A DNA stretch of 64,000 nt from Pedobacter suwonensis (lineage in GTDB: Bacteria; Bacteroidota; Bacteroidia; Sphingobacteriales; Sphingobacteriaceae): the NCBI RefSeq assembly GCF_900111825.1, contig NZ_FOJM01000011.1, positions 62,001 through 126,000 of the forward strand, given 5' to 3'. The position numbers and the translations under genes are program-made. Below, one piece after another: positions 56,201 to 63,435 of the stretch (the first letter of the stretch is position 1; each line of letters opens with the position of its first letter). The notes beneath the pieces were generated by a model that was given only the letters and a program-made list of their open reading frames with translations, made no database searches and was not told the origin of the DNA.

Positions 56201-56700
56201 AATTTACCATTAATATCGGTCACGGTTGATTGCTTCGTGCCCTTTACATTAACCACCACCCCAGGGAGTGTTACGCCTTTTTCATCGCTCACCGTACCCG
56301 AAATCTCGAGGTCCCGCACCGAAATTGTTGCAAACGGCGAATAGGCATTCTTTTTCAGGATAATGGTCTTCTTAATAATTTTGAAATCGAGATTGGTATT
56401 TTTCAAAACTACCCCCATAACCTGCTCAATGGGCATGTTGGTTACATTCAGGTTTACTTTATATTTATCGTCAATGTCGGCCCGTCTGAAAAGTAAATGG
56501 TAACCACTTTGTTTTTCTATTTGTTTTAAGATGGAAATGATGTCAGAATTATTCTCTTTAAGCGTTAGATTCTGACTGAAGCTGCTAGCGCTAACCTGCA
56601 TCAGGGTAAGCGTAAGAAAAAGCACTACGAGTCTCATTTTTAATAAGATTTGGTAAGAATCACGGCGCAATAACAGCCTGATCCTAAAAAATAAATTCAT
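53227..56700 (-). CDS. SusC/RagA-family TonB-dependent transporter with STN domain
   Basis: A 1157-residue outer-membrane transporter. A hydrophobic signal peptide (MRLVVLFLTLTLMQVSASSF, 22-41) is preceded by a basic 21-residue extension, so the start may be the Met at residue 22. The mature part has an STN domain (about 47-117), a carboxypeptidase-regulatory-like domain (about 132-203), a TonB box (DVVVIGYGTQ, 211-220), a plug (about 222-350; VSPLSLINPNDIESIDVLKD, ATAIYGNRASNGVIIITTKR) and a long beta-barrel ending in Phe. STN domains contact FecR-type anti-sigma factors, so substrate uptake should signal to the FecR and sigma genes directly upstream. Confidence 0.97.
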   Translation of the reverse strand: MNLFFRIRLLLRRDSYQILLKMRLVVLFLTLTLMQVSASSFSQNLTLKENNSDIISILKQIEKQSGYHLLFRRADIDDKYKVNLNVTNMPIEQVMGVVLKNTNLDFKIIKKTIILKKNAYSPFATISVRDLEISGTVSDEKGVTLPGVVVNVKGTKQSTVTDINGKFKISLPAGSTTLVFTFVGMEPQEINPGNKSILNVVLKAQTTSLSDVVVIGYGTQKRTDLNGSISSVKAADIANVPQASIDQMLQGRASGLTISQNSGAPGSNTSVRVRGVTSLSGSNEPLYVIDGVPISGDAGNQSTSGRSPLQASSSNANSQTTVSPLSLINPNDIESIDVLKDASATAIYGNRASNGVIIITTKRGRSGNSAINYDGYYGFQRVAKYMDVMNLRQYAVLQNSLGDIYGTGRRVEFADPSVLGEGTNWQKEIFRTAPQESHQVAVSGGKEGLTYYISGGYLGQDGTVIGSDFRRYSLRVNADAQVKEWFKLGITLTGSRSAENVVTSDNNGIIYNALLQAPDLAVTNLDGSYTGPPVSDPLAAAAALNPVAQAQQIKNKLNRTNINTNIYNEIKFIKSLSLRSELGGDFNFSDNNVFTPSYSWGRFTNPTASLKERFQQSTFLIWKEYLNYNQTFGDKHNLSAILGYEVQQSNWRGIEGTRQGFYSNDVQSLNLGQAITATNDEYIGTQRQESIYARAIYTYNSKYSLTSTIRRDKTSKFAEGSQSGYFPSFAASWKLSEEPFMKGINKVVNGLKLRLGYGEVGNQDVPNYLYSSLLRSSQTGLGTGFLAGRIDNKSLKWQTSIQYNGGVDMSFLNGRISSSIDVYKKTSKDFLFQLTLPAYLVGGPDYLGGINPPYVNLGKIDNVGFDLNINSRNFEKGDFKWNTSVVLSHYNNEVKELGNGLTELFGTVTNAYLQTPVTRTVVGRSVGEFYGYKVKGIFKTQAQLQSAPVQFGRGIANNSNSTWLGDVQYEDVNGDGVINEKDRTEIGNPNPKFTYGITNTFSYKAFDFTLFLNGSYGSKIMNLLNNTMGNLAAVYQNQYAANSNFWSPQNPDSNIPAPKIGIDNPNLFVSDRYVESGSFLRIQNVSLGYRVPASWIRKFKFSNLKVYSSVQNLYTFTKYKGYDPEIGAMNQSAILNNIDLGRYPIARTITFGVNAQF

Positions 56701-56902
56701 ATCTTTATGGAGTTTTGGTTAAATTATAATGTTGTCTAAATCGGGATTGTAAGTAACCTTTACAGTAACCGGATGTGCTGCGAACACGATCCGGTTTTTT
56801 TTATTAAAAAGCATGGTTACACCTTTACTTATGCAGTGTTGTAGTAGTTTCTCATGTTAAATAATTTATTTGGTTAAAATTTATTTTATTGTTTGATCTT
56901 CT

Positions 56903-58063
56903 TTAATCGATTATAATAAGCTGGTTTCCGTTCAATTCATATTTCAATCCTGTGAATTGAAGCATATTTAACAACTCTGAAAGTTCTACGTCCTTGGATA
57001 TGGTTCCGGTATAGGCTACTTTTGAAGGTGTTCCTCTAAATACCACCTGAATATCATACCACCTCGACAACTGCCTGGCAATTTCTTTGATCTCCATATC
57101 CTTGAAGATAAAAAGGTCGTTTCTCCAGGCCATTACCGCTTCCAGGTCACAATTGTGATTCACCTTTATCCCAGATGGATCTACAAGGGCTTGTTGCCCG
57201 GGTTTCAATAACTGAGAAAAATTACCAGATGATAAGTGGATGCTCCCTTCAAGCAGTGTGGTTTTCTGCCCGGCCTCATCGTCATAAGCCATTACGTCAA
57301 AATGCGTTCCCAGTACCTTAATTTCTGTTCCGCCAGATTGTACCTTAAAGGGTTGATTTGGATTTTTGGCCACTTCGAAATATACTTCACCCGTCATCTG
57401 TACTACTCGTTCAGCACCTTTAAAAGCCGTTGGAAACCGTAAGCTGGATTTTGCGTTTAGCCAGGCTTTAGTTCCATCAGGTAAAACAACACTATATTTT
57501 CCACCAACTGGTGTGGCAATTTTATTGTAACTTATATCAGAAGATGCAGATCCGGCATGTATTTTATAGCGGAGTTCGCCTTCAGCTGATTTTACCACAC
57601 TCACATTTTGCTGGTCGGCCAATGCCCCTATTTTGGCTTCGGTTAATACTACCGATGAGCCATCGCCTAAGGTCAAAACCGCCCTATTGCCACCTGGCTT
57701 TATATGAACGGCTTGTGATTTTGCATTTTTGTTTTGCAGGTTTAGCGGTGCATGGTATCTCCAGATCAGCACCGTACCAAGTACCAGAATGAGTGATGCT
57801 GCTGCCCATAATATGGTGCTTATACGTATTGATTTTTTGGGAACTGATATGATTTTTTGCTGTTCTTTAGCTTCGATGTTGAGCAGAATGCGCTCAAAAA
57901 TTCTATCTTCCACGAGCTTGCGCTGGTTATCAGAAAGGCCTACGAGCTCTTCAGGTACAGCATCCATACTGTCAAACCATTCGTCCACTTCTTTTACCTC
58001 AGCAACAGTGCAATCACCTGAAAGATATTTTTTTAATAAGGAAACGGCTATTGATCTGCCCAT
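56903..58063 (-). CDS. FecR-family anti-sigma factor
   Basis: A 386-residue inner-membrane protein. The N-terminal cytoplasmic part (about 1-80; LLKKYLSGDCTVAEVKEVDE, WFDSM) binds sigma, with one membrane helix at about 82-101 (STILWAAASLILVLGTVLIW), then a periplasmic FecR domain (about 165-275; TPVGGKYSVVLPDGTKAWLN, VYFEVAKNPNQPF) and a C-terminal DUF4974 domain (about 310-386; NDLFIFKDMEIKEIARQLSR). It holds the sigma factor inactive until SusC signals through its STN domain. It lies between the sigma and susC genes, with 202 bp of AT-rich leader before susC. Confidence 0.96.
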   Translation of the reverse strand: MGRSIAVSLLKKYLSGDCTVAEVKEVDEWFDSMDAVPEELVGLSDNQRKLVEDRIFERILLNIEAKEQQKIISVPKKSIRISTILWAAASLILVLGTVLIWRYHAPLNLQNKNAKSQAVHIKPGGNRAVLTLGDGSSVVLTEAKIGALADQQNVSVVKSAEGELRYKIHAGSASSDISYNKIATPVGGKYSVVLPDGTKAWLNAKSSLRFPTAFKGAERVVQMTGEVYFEVAKNPNQPFKVQSGGTEIKVLGTHFDVMAYDDEAGQKTTLLEGSIHLSSGNFSQLLKPGQQALVDPSGIKVNHNCDLEAVMAWRNDLFIFKDMEIKEIARQLSRWYDIQVVFRGTPSKVAYTGTISKDVELSELLNMLQFTGLKYELNGNQLIIID

Positions 58064-58219
58064 GTTGGTATGTAGTTATATTTGGTTCGTTAATAGTATA
58101 GTCGGGTAACCCGGGCCTTGCCCCCAAAAAAAATTAAAAAATTAAAATAGGGCTAAATGATCAGTTTAAATAGAGAACGAAAAAGTTAAGCGATGTTAAA
58201 TCTGTTCATTAAATCCCCA

Positions 58220-58563
58220 GGGATATCGTCACCCTGAACTCGTTTCAGGGTCTTAACTATAGAAAGGGTCTCTCCCGTCTAAGATTAGTGAAACCCACAT
58301 TTTTAATGCGAAATATGTGCTTGGCGATACAATCGCCTTTGCCCTTCATCCTCGTTTCAAACGAGGACGATGACGGTGCAGCGAGGACTATAAGCGATAG
58401 CGGGACTACAGCCCGCCATGAACATTAACCGCTCATTTCCTAACCTGAGTTTGATTTTGTTTCAGTAGCTTGTACCACCTTTTTGATAAGCAGCCGTCAC
58501 CCTGAACCCGTTTCAGTGTCTTTCATACGGAGAAAATCTCTCTCCCGCTGACGATTTTTATTG
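58220..58563. repeat. Cluster of dispersed repeats between fecR and the ECF sigma gene
   Basis: The 512 bp gap 58064-58575 holds hairpins of the ACCCTGAAC/TTTCAGGGT family (58232-58252, and a related half near 58501-58521), a GCGAGGACTATAAGCG block with GGGACTACAGCCCGCC near 58381-58415 that also occurs in the array at 2121-3190, and CATCCTCGTTTCAAACGAGG (58349-58368), which pairs with itself. No gene is seen. Because sigma and anti-sigma lie on either side, the gap is longer than usual for such pairs and the repeats may have been inserted. Confidence 0.7.
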
Positions 58564-58575
58564 AACGCTGTTATT

Positions 58576-59160
58576 TTACCGAATTAACCAGGCAAAACCG
58601 GAAGCAATCAAGATTACCTTGTAATGAACCCTGAAGTACTTTAAGGCATTGGTAATATGGTTTTCTACCGTCTTTTCAGAAAGTCCGAGTAATTGCGCAA
58701 TTTCCTTATTGGATTTATGTTCCTTCCTGCTAAGCTCAAATACCTTTCTGCATTTGGCAGGCAACTTTGAAATCACCCCATCAATTCCGTTTTCCAGCTC
58801 TTTTATAAATATGGCTTCTTCAGTGGTATTTGTAGCCTCTTCATAACTAAAAGAAAGTAATTCAAGATAGTTGTGTCTCGTAGCCTCTTTAGCCAGATAA
58901 TCAATAATAGAATAACGGATGGCAGAATGGAGATAAGCTTTTAAAGACCCTTTAATGTTTATTTTTCCCCGGTTGATCCAGAATGTAGTGAAGAAATTCT
59001 GGATGATCTCTTCTGCAGCTTCTTTCGACCTTAATCTTTTATTGGTCATGAGGTACAAGTCGTACCAGTATTTTGTATAAATTTTCTTGAAAGCAACCAC
59101 TTCATTCTCCCTCAACATGACGATCAGCTCTTCATCGGTATGGTTATGTTGGTTGCGCAT
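58576..59160 (-). CDS. ECF-type RNA polymerase sigma factor
   Basis: A 194-residue sigma-70-family factor from the ATG at 59160 (MRNQHNHTDEELIVMLRENE); a longer frame adds about 40 unlikely residues. Region 2 is at about 20-90 (YTKYWYDLYLMTNKRLRSKE, AAEEIIQNFFTTFWINRGKI) and region 4 at about 130-178 (LPAKCRKVFELSRKEHKSNK, GLSEKTVENHITNALKYFRV). The C-terminus is a short hydrophobic tail (VILIASGFAWLIR). It is the expected activator of the PUL, released by FecR when SusC meets its substrate. Confidence 0.95.
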   Translation of the reverse strand: MRNQHNHTDEELIVMLRENEVVAFKKIYTKYWYDLYLMTNKRLRSKEAAEEIIQNFFTTFWINRGKINIKGSLKAYLHSAIRYSIIDYLAKEATRHNYLELLSFSYEEATNTTEEAIFIKELENGIDGVISKLPAKCRKVFELSRKEHKSNKEIAQLLGLSEKTVENHITNALKYFRVHYKVILIASGFAWLIR

Positions 59161-59198
59161 AGTCAGTAAAATTATAAAAAAAATTGAATCCATCTGTG

Positions 59199-59222
59199 GC
59201 GGCAGATGTTTCCATCTGCCGC
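59199..59222 (-). promoter_or_regulatory. Hairpin in the leader of the sigma factor gene
   Basis: GCGGCAGATG (59199-59208) and CATCTGCCGC (59213-59222) form a perfect 10 bp stem with a 4-base loop. On the minus strand it lies about 40 bp upstream of the sigma start and is followed after some 10 bp by a run of eight T. It could be an attenuator or a stray palindromic repeat. Confidence 0.5.
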
Positions 59223-59338
59223 TGAGCTGAACATGGCAGAACAAACCATTCAGATGAACTAAATTTAATTCCCTTTTCATACCCGCTTCAGGTCGCCAAT
59301 GTAGCTTTGGATTATAAAATGATAAAATCTTAAAAAGA

Positions 59339-60082
59339 ATGCATATGAAAAGTCAACTTAAAAAAACAGCCGTAACAGCTTGCCTGACGCTGATGAGTAT
59401 CGTAACCTTTGCGCAAGTACGCCCAACAAATAACCTTCCGGCACCACCGGACAGCGCACCCGGCGAAATGCCGCCAGCTCCTGGTTTACACAAACATGGC
59501 ATGGAAAGAGGACCAGGTTTAAAGGTGTTAACATCATTGACCGGAAAGGTAATTGCTTACCAAACGAATGACAGGTATATCTATAATCGTTTCACCTTGC
59601 AAAATGGCAGCCAGGTAATTACAGTGAGATTTCCGGAACAATTGGGCAAACAACTTATGAGTGCCGCAGCTAAGGGCAAATCGGTAATGGTAAAGGGCTT
59701 TACTGATAATGGGCCGGACGGTGTAAATGTATTCCAGATGGCAAGTTTAGCTGTTGATGGAACACAGATAGCAGATACACCTCCAGGTATACCTAAGACA
59801 CCTGTTATTGAACCATCTAAAACGTTTACGGGAAAAATCAATGATTTCAAACGCGATCAGAGCGGCGCAATCCGTGGGCTTAGACTCGATAACATGGTAG
59901 AAATAGATTTACCGCCACATGCAGTTGAACAGTTACAAGCGCTATTGAAAGCGGGAGATAAGGTGAAGGTAACGGGTATTAAAGACACACCACCATCTGG
60001 TGTGGTATTGGAATCAGGTGCCCCAACCATTATTCATCCGGAGACCATTGAGATCAATGGACAAACATATTTGTTGAGATAG
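59339..60082 (+). CDS. Secreted protein with two predicted OB-like repeats
   Basis: A 247-residue protein with a signal peptide (KTAVTACLTLMSIVTFAQ, about 9-26), a Pro-rich linker (NLPAPPDSAPGEMPPAPG) and two similar small beta-domains: SLTGKVIAYQTNDRYIYNRF (from about 66) and TFTGKINDFKRDQSGAIRGL (from about 161). Both have the spacing of OB folds, as in DUF5666-like secreted proteins. The C-terminus EINGQTYLLR resembles that of the anchored protein encoded at 60521 (TIDNKTFLVR). The start could equally be the ATG two codons downstream. It is followed at once by a MITE-like element. Function unknown. Confidence 0.72.
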   Translation: MHMKSQLKKTAVTACLTLMSIVTFAQVRPTNNLPAPPDSAPGEMPPAPGLHKHGMERGPGLKVLTSLTGKVIAYQTNDRYIYNRFTLQNGSQVITVRFPEQLGKQLMSAAAKGKSVMVKGFTDNGPDGVNVFQMASLAVDGTQIADTPPGIPKTPVIEPSKTFTGKINDFKRDQSGAIRGLRLDNMVEIDLPPHAVEQLQALLKAGDKVKVTGIKDTPPSGVVLESGAPTIIHPETIEINGQTYLLR

Positions 60083-60091
60083 TTGTCAGAT

Positions 60092-60436
60092 GTGGCTGTA
60101 TCATAAGTTATAATTCCATTAGAACCTGTCACGTTGGGCTTCGCCTGTGCTGAGCTTAACCAAGTATCGAAATGCTCTACGGGGCATTCAGCGGTCCTTC
60201 GACAGGCTACCATTGACATAATCCATTAGTCCGGTCCGTCATTCTCGCGCATGCGGGAACCACGGAGTGCTCAGCGAAGCTAATCTTAATACAAGCCGCT
60301 TTAAGATTCCCAATCAAGTTGGGAATGACGATTCCTCGATGGAATATTACCTAGCAAAATTATCTGTCACTCATATTGATTTTTATAAAATAAACTATCA
60401 CTCAGGATGACAATTTTATATTTATGATACAGCCGC
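60092..60436. mobile_element. MITE-like element, longer relative of the one at 28118
   Basis: GGCTGTATCATAA (60094-60106) and TTATGATACAGCC (60422-60434) are perfect 13 bp terminal inverted repeats, extending outward with one mismatch. The inner start at the right end (CATCCTGAG on the reverse strand, about 22 bp in) matches that of the 28118 element. The core has nested hairpins (TTCCCAATCAAGTTGGGAA; the CCTTCGACAGGCTACC block) and no coding frame. It begins 10 bp after the stop of the OB-repeat gene. The rest of the gap to 60520 holds only AT-rich DNA. Confidence 0.7.
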
Positions 60437-60520
60437 TTATCTCAAAATAATTGTTAATGCGTATGAACTAATTGGCTGCTTTACTGTTAACTGATAAAAT
60501 AACGATATTTTACAGCGCAC

Positions 60521-61261
60521 ATGAAAATGAAGCAAGATAATGACTTATCAGATGAGCCGATAGAAATAAAAAATTATCGCCCACTGCTGGTTGTCATCAT
60601 TCTGTTACTCTTGGTCATTATCTGGCTGTTAGTCAAACCTCCGGTACCTGTATTACCTAAACCGCCATCTCATCATCATGAACCAAAAACGGAACGCGCA
60701 ACTAAACAAAAGGTAATTACAGGAACCGTTATCAGGTATAAAAACAATCCTCATTTGGATATCAATGCCCTGGAACTGAAAACGGAAAAAGCCGGTTTAA
60801 TCACAATTGATTTTCGGCCACATACCGCAGCGCGGGTAATCAAAATCGGTACTATTGGCGAGGAAATTGAGGCAACTTATGCGCTAAATCCCAGCGATGA
60901 GGTAGTCGGCTACCAATTATTAGCCATCCGGAACAATCGGACCGGCATCAGCCAGGTTCTCGATGACTTGCCTCCACCTCCGGATGTTCCCAATCAGCAA
61001 ATAGAAAAATTTAACCTGGAAAAGCCTGCTATAATTACAGATCAATACGGTGGTATTGTGGCATTGAGAAAGAACAACCTGTTATTTCACTTTAAACCCG
61101 GGCTGGTAGATGATATTGCATACCTCATTAAAGAAAGCAACACCTTTAATCTTGAAGCGGTGAGGCGGCAGGATGATCAGGGCTTTATCAACATCAATTA
61201 TGACAAAGTATACATTGTACTCCGCATCACGATAGATAACAAAACATTTCTGGTAAGATGA
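60521..61261 (+). CDS. Membrane-anchored protein with OB-like repeats, linked to a two-component system
   Basis: A 246-residue protein with one N-terminal membrane helix (PLLVVIILLLLVIIWLLV, about 21-38), a Pro/His-rich stalk (PPVPVLPKPPSHHHEP) and a periplasmic part with two small beta-domains (VITGTVIRYKNNPHLDINAL; IITDQYGGIVALRKNNLLFH). It ends TIDNKTFLVR, much like the secreted protein encoded at 59339, so the two are probably paralogs. It overlaps the response regulator start by 4 bp (ATGA). It may modulate the adjacent sensor kinase; that is inferred from operon structure. Confidence 0.75.
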   Translation: MKMKQDNDLSDEPIEIKNYRPLLVVIILLLLVIIWLLVKPPVPVLPKPPSHHHEPKTERATKQKVITGTVIRYKNNPHLDINALELKTEKAGLITIDFRPHTAARVIKIGTIGEEIEATYALNPSDEVVGYQLLAIRNNRTGISQVLDDLPPPPDVPNQQIEKFNLEKPAIITDQYGGIVALRKNNLLFHFKPGLVDDIAYLIKESNTFNLEAVRRQDDQGFININYDKVYIVLRITIDNKTFLVR

Positions 61262-61941
61262 AAATATTATTAATAGAAGATGAGTTAAAGTTAGCGGGAT
61301 TTATTGCTGACGGCCTTACACAGGCGGGCCATATCTGCGATGTGGTTGCTGATGGCAATAAAGGTTTGGAAACAGCAATGATTGGCCATTACGATCTTAT
61401 TTTATTGGATATGATGCTACCTTCGCTTAACGGGCTGGAGGTTTTAAAAAACCTGCGTAGCTTTAATAACCAAACCCAGGTTATTATTATCAGTGCCCTG
61501 AATGATACGGAACATGTGATAAACGGACTTGACCATGGCGCTATTGACTATCTCAAAAAGCCATTTGAACTTGAAGAACTGTTGGCCAGGATACGTTCTG
61601 TACAGCGGCGATCATTTGCACAGGATTCACTCAAATTACAGGTTGCAGACCTTAAGGTAGACCTTTTGACCAGGGAAGTTAGCCGCGCCGGCAAAACAGT
61701 TATGCTGAGCAACCGGGAATTTGCACTACTGGAGTTCCTCCTTGCCAACCAAAATAAAGTGGTTACCAAATCACAGATCCTTGAAAAAGTGTGGGATATC
61801 AACTTCGACCCCGGTAGCAATGTAATAGAAGTACATCTTTACCAGCTTCGAAAAAAAATGGACAGAGGTTACGATGAAGAATTGATCCATACGGTTGTGG
61901 GGCGGGGTTACATTTTAAAAGGCGATGTAAAACAAGGTTAA
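61258..61941 (+). CDS. OmpR/PhoB-family response regulator
   Basis: A 227-residue regulator: receiver (about 1-115) with E7/D8, phospho-acceptor D51 in LILLDMMLPSLNG, S79-A80 (IIISALND) and K101 (YLKKPFELEEL), then a winged-helix output domain (about 128-224; LSNREFALLEFLLANQNKVV, SNVIEVHLYQLRKKMD, TVVGRGYIL). It resembles CusR/RprY-type regulators. It is the second gene of a three-gene operon, with 4 bp overlap before it and a kinase start directly after its stop. Confidence 0.96.
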   Translation: MKILLIEDELKLAGFIADGLTQAGHICDVVADGNKGLETAMIGHYDLILLDMMLPSLNGLEVLKNLRSFNNQTQVIIISALNDTEHVINGLDHGAIDYLKKPFELEELLARIRSVQRRSFAQDSLKLQVADLKVDLLTREVSRAGKTVMLSNREFALLEFLLANQNKVVTKSQILEKVWDINFDPGSNVIEVHLYQLRKKMDRGYDEELIHTVVGRGYILKGDVKQG

Positions 61942-63297
61942 ATGAGAATAGGAAAGCGTCAGTTCGGTATCAAACTTAAAATTACGGCTGCATTTAGCCT
62001 GATTTTCATTTTGTTAAGTTTCTCCTTTAACCTTTACTGTTACCGGAAAATCAGGATGCTGATGATATCAGATAATGATGCTTATTTAATAGCGAGGGCC
62101 AAAACGCTTCTGGATAAAACGGAAGTATTGCCTGCAATTATTCCTTTGCCTGATCAGAATACCTCCATCAGGGTATTATATCATTCAGCAGGTAAACCCA
62201 TTGTGGTGTTCCAGTCTCCGGGCATCATTAAAAACATCCGAACACCTGCAAAGACAGGCGTAACCGATACCTTAGGCATGAGGGTTGCATACGTAGTCAG
62301 CAATAATGAAGACAATCCGGCCGAACTGATGCTGGTACGCAGTGCTGATCAACTTAACGGTAACTTACAATACCTGCTCCTTTTACTTTTTACCTGCAGC
62401 CTGTTGAGTGTTTTACTTGCAGGTCTCATTGCCTATATTTTATCTTTTTACCTGCTACAGCCTGTGCAGCGCATCATTAACGCAGCCAAACTCATCAATG
62501 CGCATAAACTCCGCGATGTTATTCCAGTGAAAAAAACGAATGACGAACTGCAGGAATTAACTGAAACCATCAATACCATGTTGGTTCGGATCGATGAATC
62601 TTTACGGCAGCAACAAAACTTTTTTGCCTCTGCCTCGCACGAATTAAAGACACCGCTGGCCATTATGCGTGCTGAAATAGAAGTTCATCTATCAAAACCG
62701 GGGTTGACACCCGCATTGTCAAACCTAATGGAGAGTCAGCTTACGGAGATCAACAGGCTGCAACAGGTGGTGCAGGAGTTCCTGCTGGTAAGCCAGTTAA
62801 AAAGTAGCGGCATTACGTTACATCGACAACAGATAGATCTTTCGCTGGTAATACTCCGATTGTTTAACCGGTTCCAAACATTTATGCAGCAAAAAGAATT
62901 AAGCACAGATATTGATTTTGATCAGGATGCTGAAACTTTTCTAGTCATTGCCGATGATGACAAGCTGAATATCTTATTGATGAACCTTATTGAGAACGCG
63001 ATTAAATATGCTGTCCCGGGAACGCCGATCAGTTGCGCTGTAAAGCAATCTAACATAAAGGATTATATCACCATTAGTTTTAAGAATGCAATTAACGAGG
63101 AAAGTTTCCCGACTGAAAATCTCCAGAATGCCTTCCATAGGGAGACCATAGAAGCCAACGGTGCAGGGATTGGCTTATGGCTGGTTAAAGCGATTACTAA
63201 TTTACACAATGGAAAATTCAGTATAGAAAGCAGCAATTTTTTCTTTGAAGCAGTGGTTGATTTGCCAACTACGCTATACCCTGGTATGGATTTATAA
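61942..63297 (+). CDS. Membrane sensor histidine kinase paired with the OmpR-type regulator
   Basis: A 451-residue kinase with TM1 at about 14-33, a small periplasmic region (about 100 residues), TM2 at about 143-172, a HAMP domain (about 172-225), HisKA with the acceptor His in FFASASHELKTPLAIMRAEI (about residue 233) and HATPase (NLIENAIKYAVPGT; GAGIGLWLVKAITN). The G1 box is degenerate: SFKNAINEESFP stands where DxGxG is expected, so ATP binding may be weakened. The start codon directly follows the regulator stop. The class resembles CusS-like sensors, but no metal-binding residues stand out. Confidence 0.93.
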   Translation: MRIGKRQFGIKLKITAAFSLIFILLSFSFNLYCYRKIRMLMISDNDAYLIARAKTLLDKTEVLPAIIPLPDQNTSIRVLYHSAGKPIVVFQSPGIIKNIRTPAKTGVTDTLGMRVAYVVSNNEDNPAELMLVRSADQLNGNLQYLLLLLFTCSLLSVLLAGLIAYILSFYLLQPVQRIINAAKLINAHKLRDVIPVKKTNDELQELTETINTMLVRIDESLRQQQNFFASASHELKTPLAIMRAEIEVHLSKPGLTPALSNLMESQLTEINRLQQVVQEFLLVSQLKSSGITLHRQQIDLSLVILRLFNRFQTFMQQKELSTDIDFDQDAETFLVIADDDKLNILLMNLIENAIKYAVPGTPISCAVKQSNIKDYITISFKNAINEESFPTENLQNAFHRETIEANGAGIGLWLVKAITNLHNGKFSIESSNFFFEAVVDLPTTLYPGMDL

Positions 63298-63435
63298 TCA
63301 TTATTATTTATTAGTATGAAGAAAAATTAATTCGAGCATAAAACTAATTCAATCATCTGATTTACAAATAAATAACATAAAATATTCCTATTAAGTGTTT
63401 AAACAAAATATCGCACTTGGTGTTAGGAGACCTGT

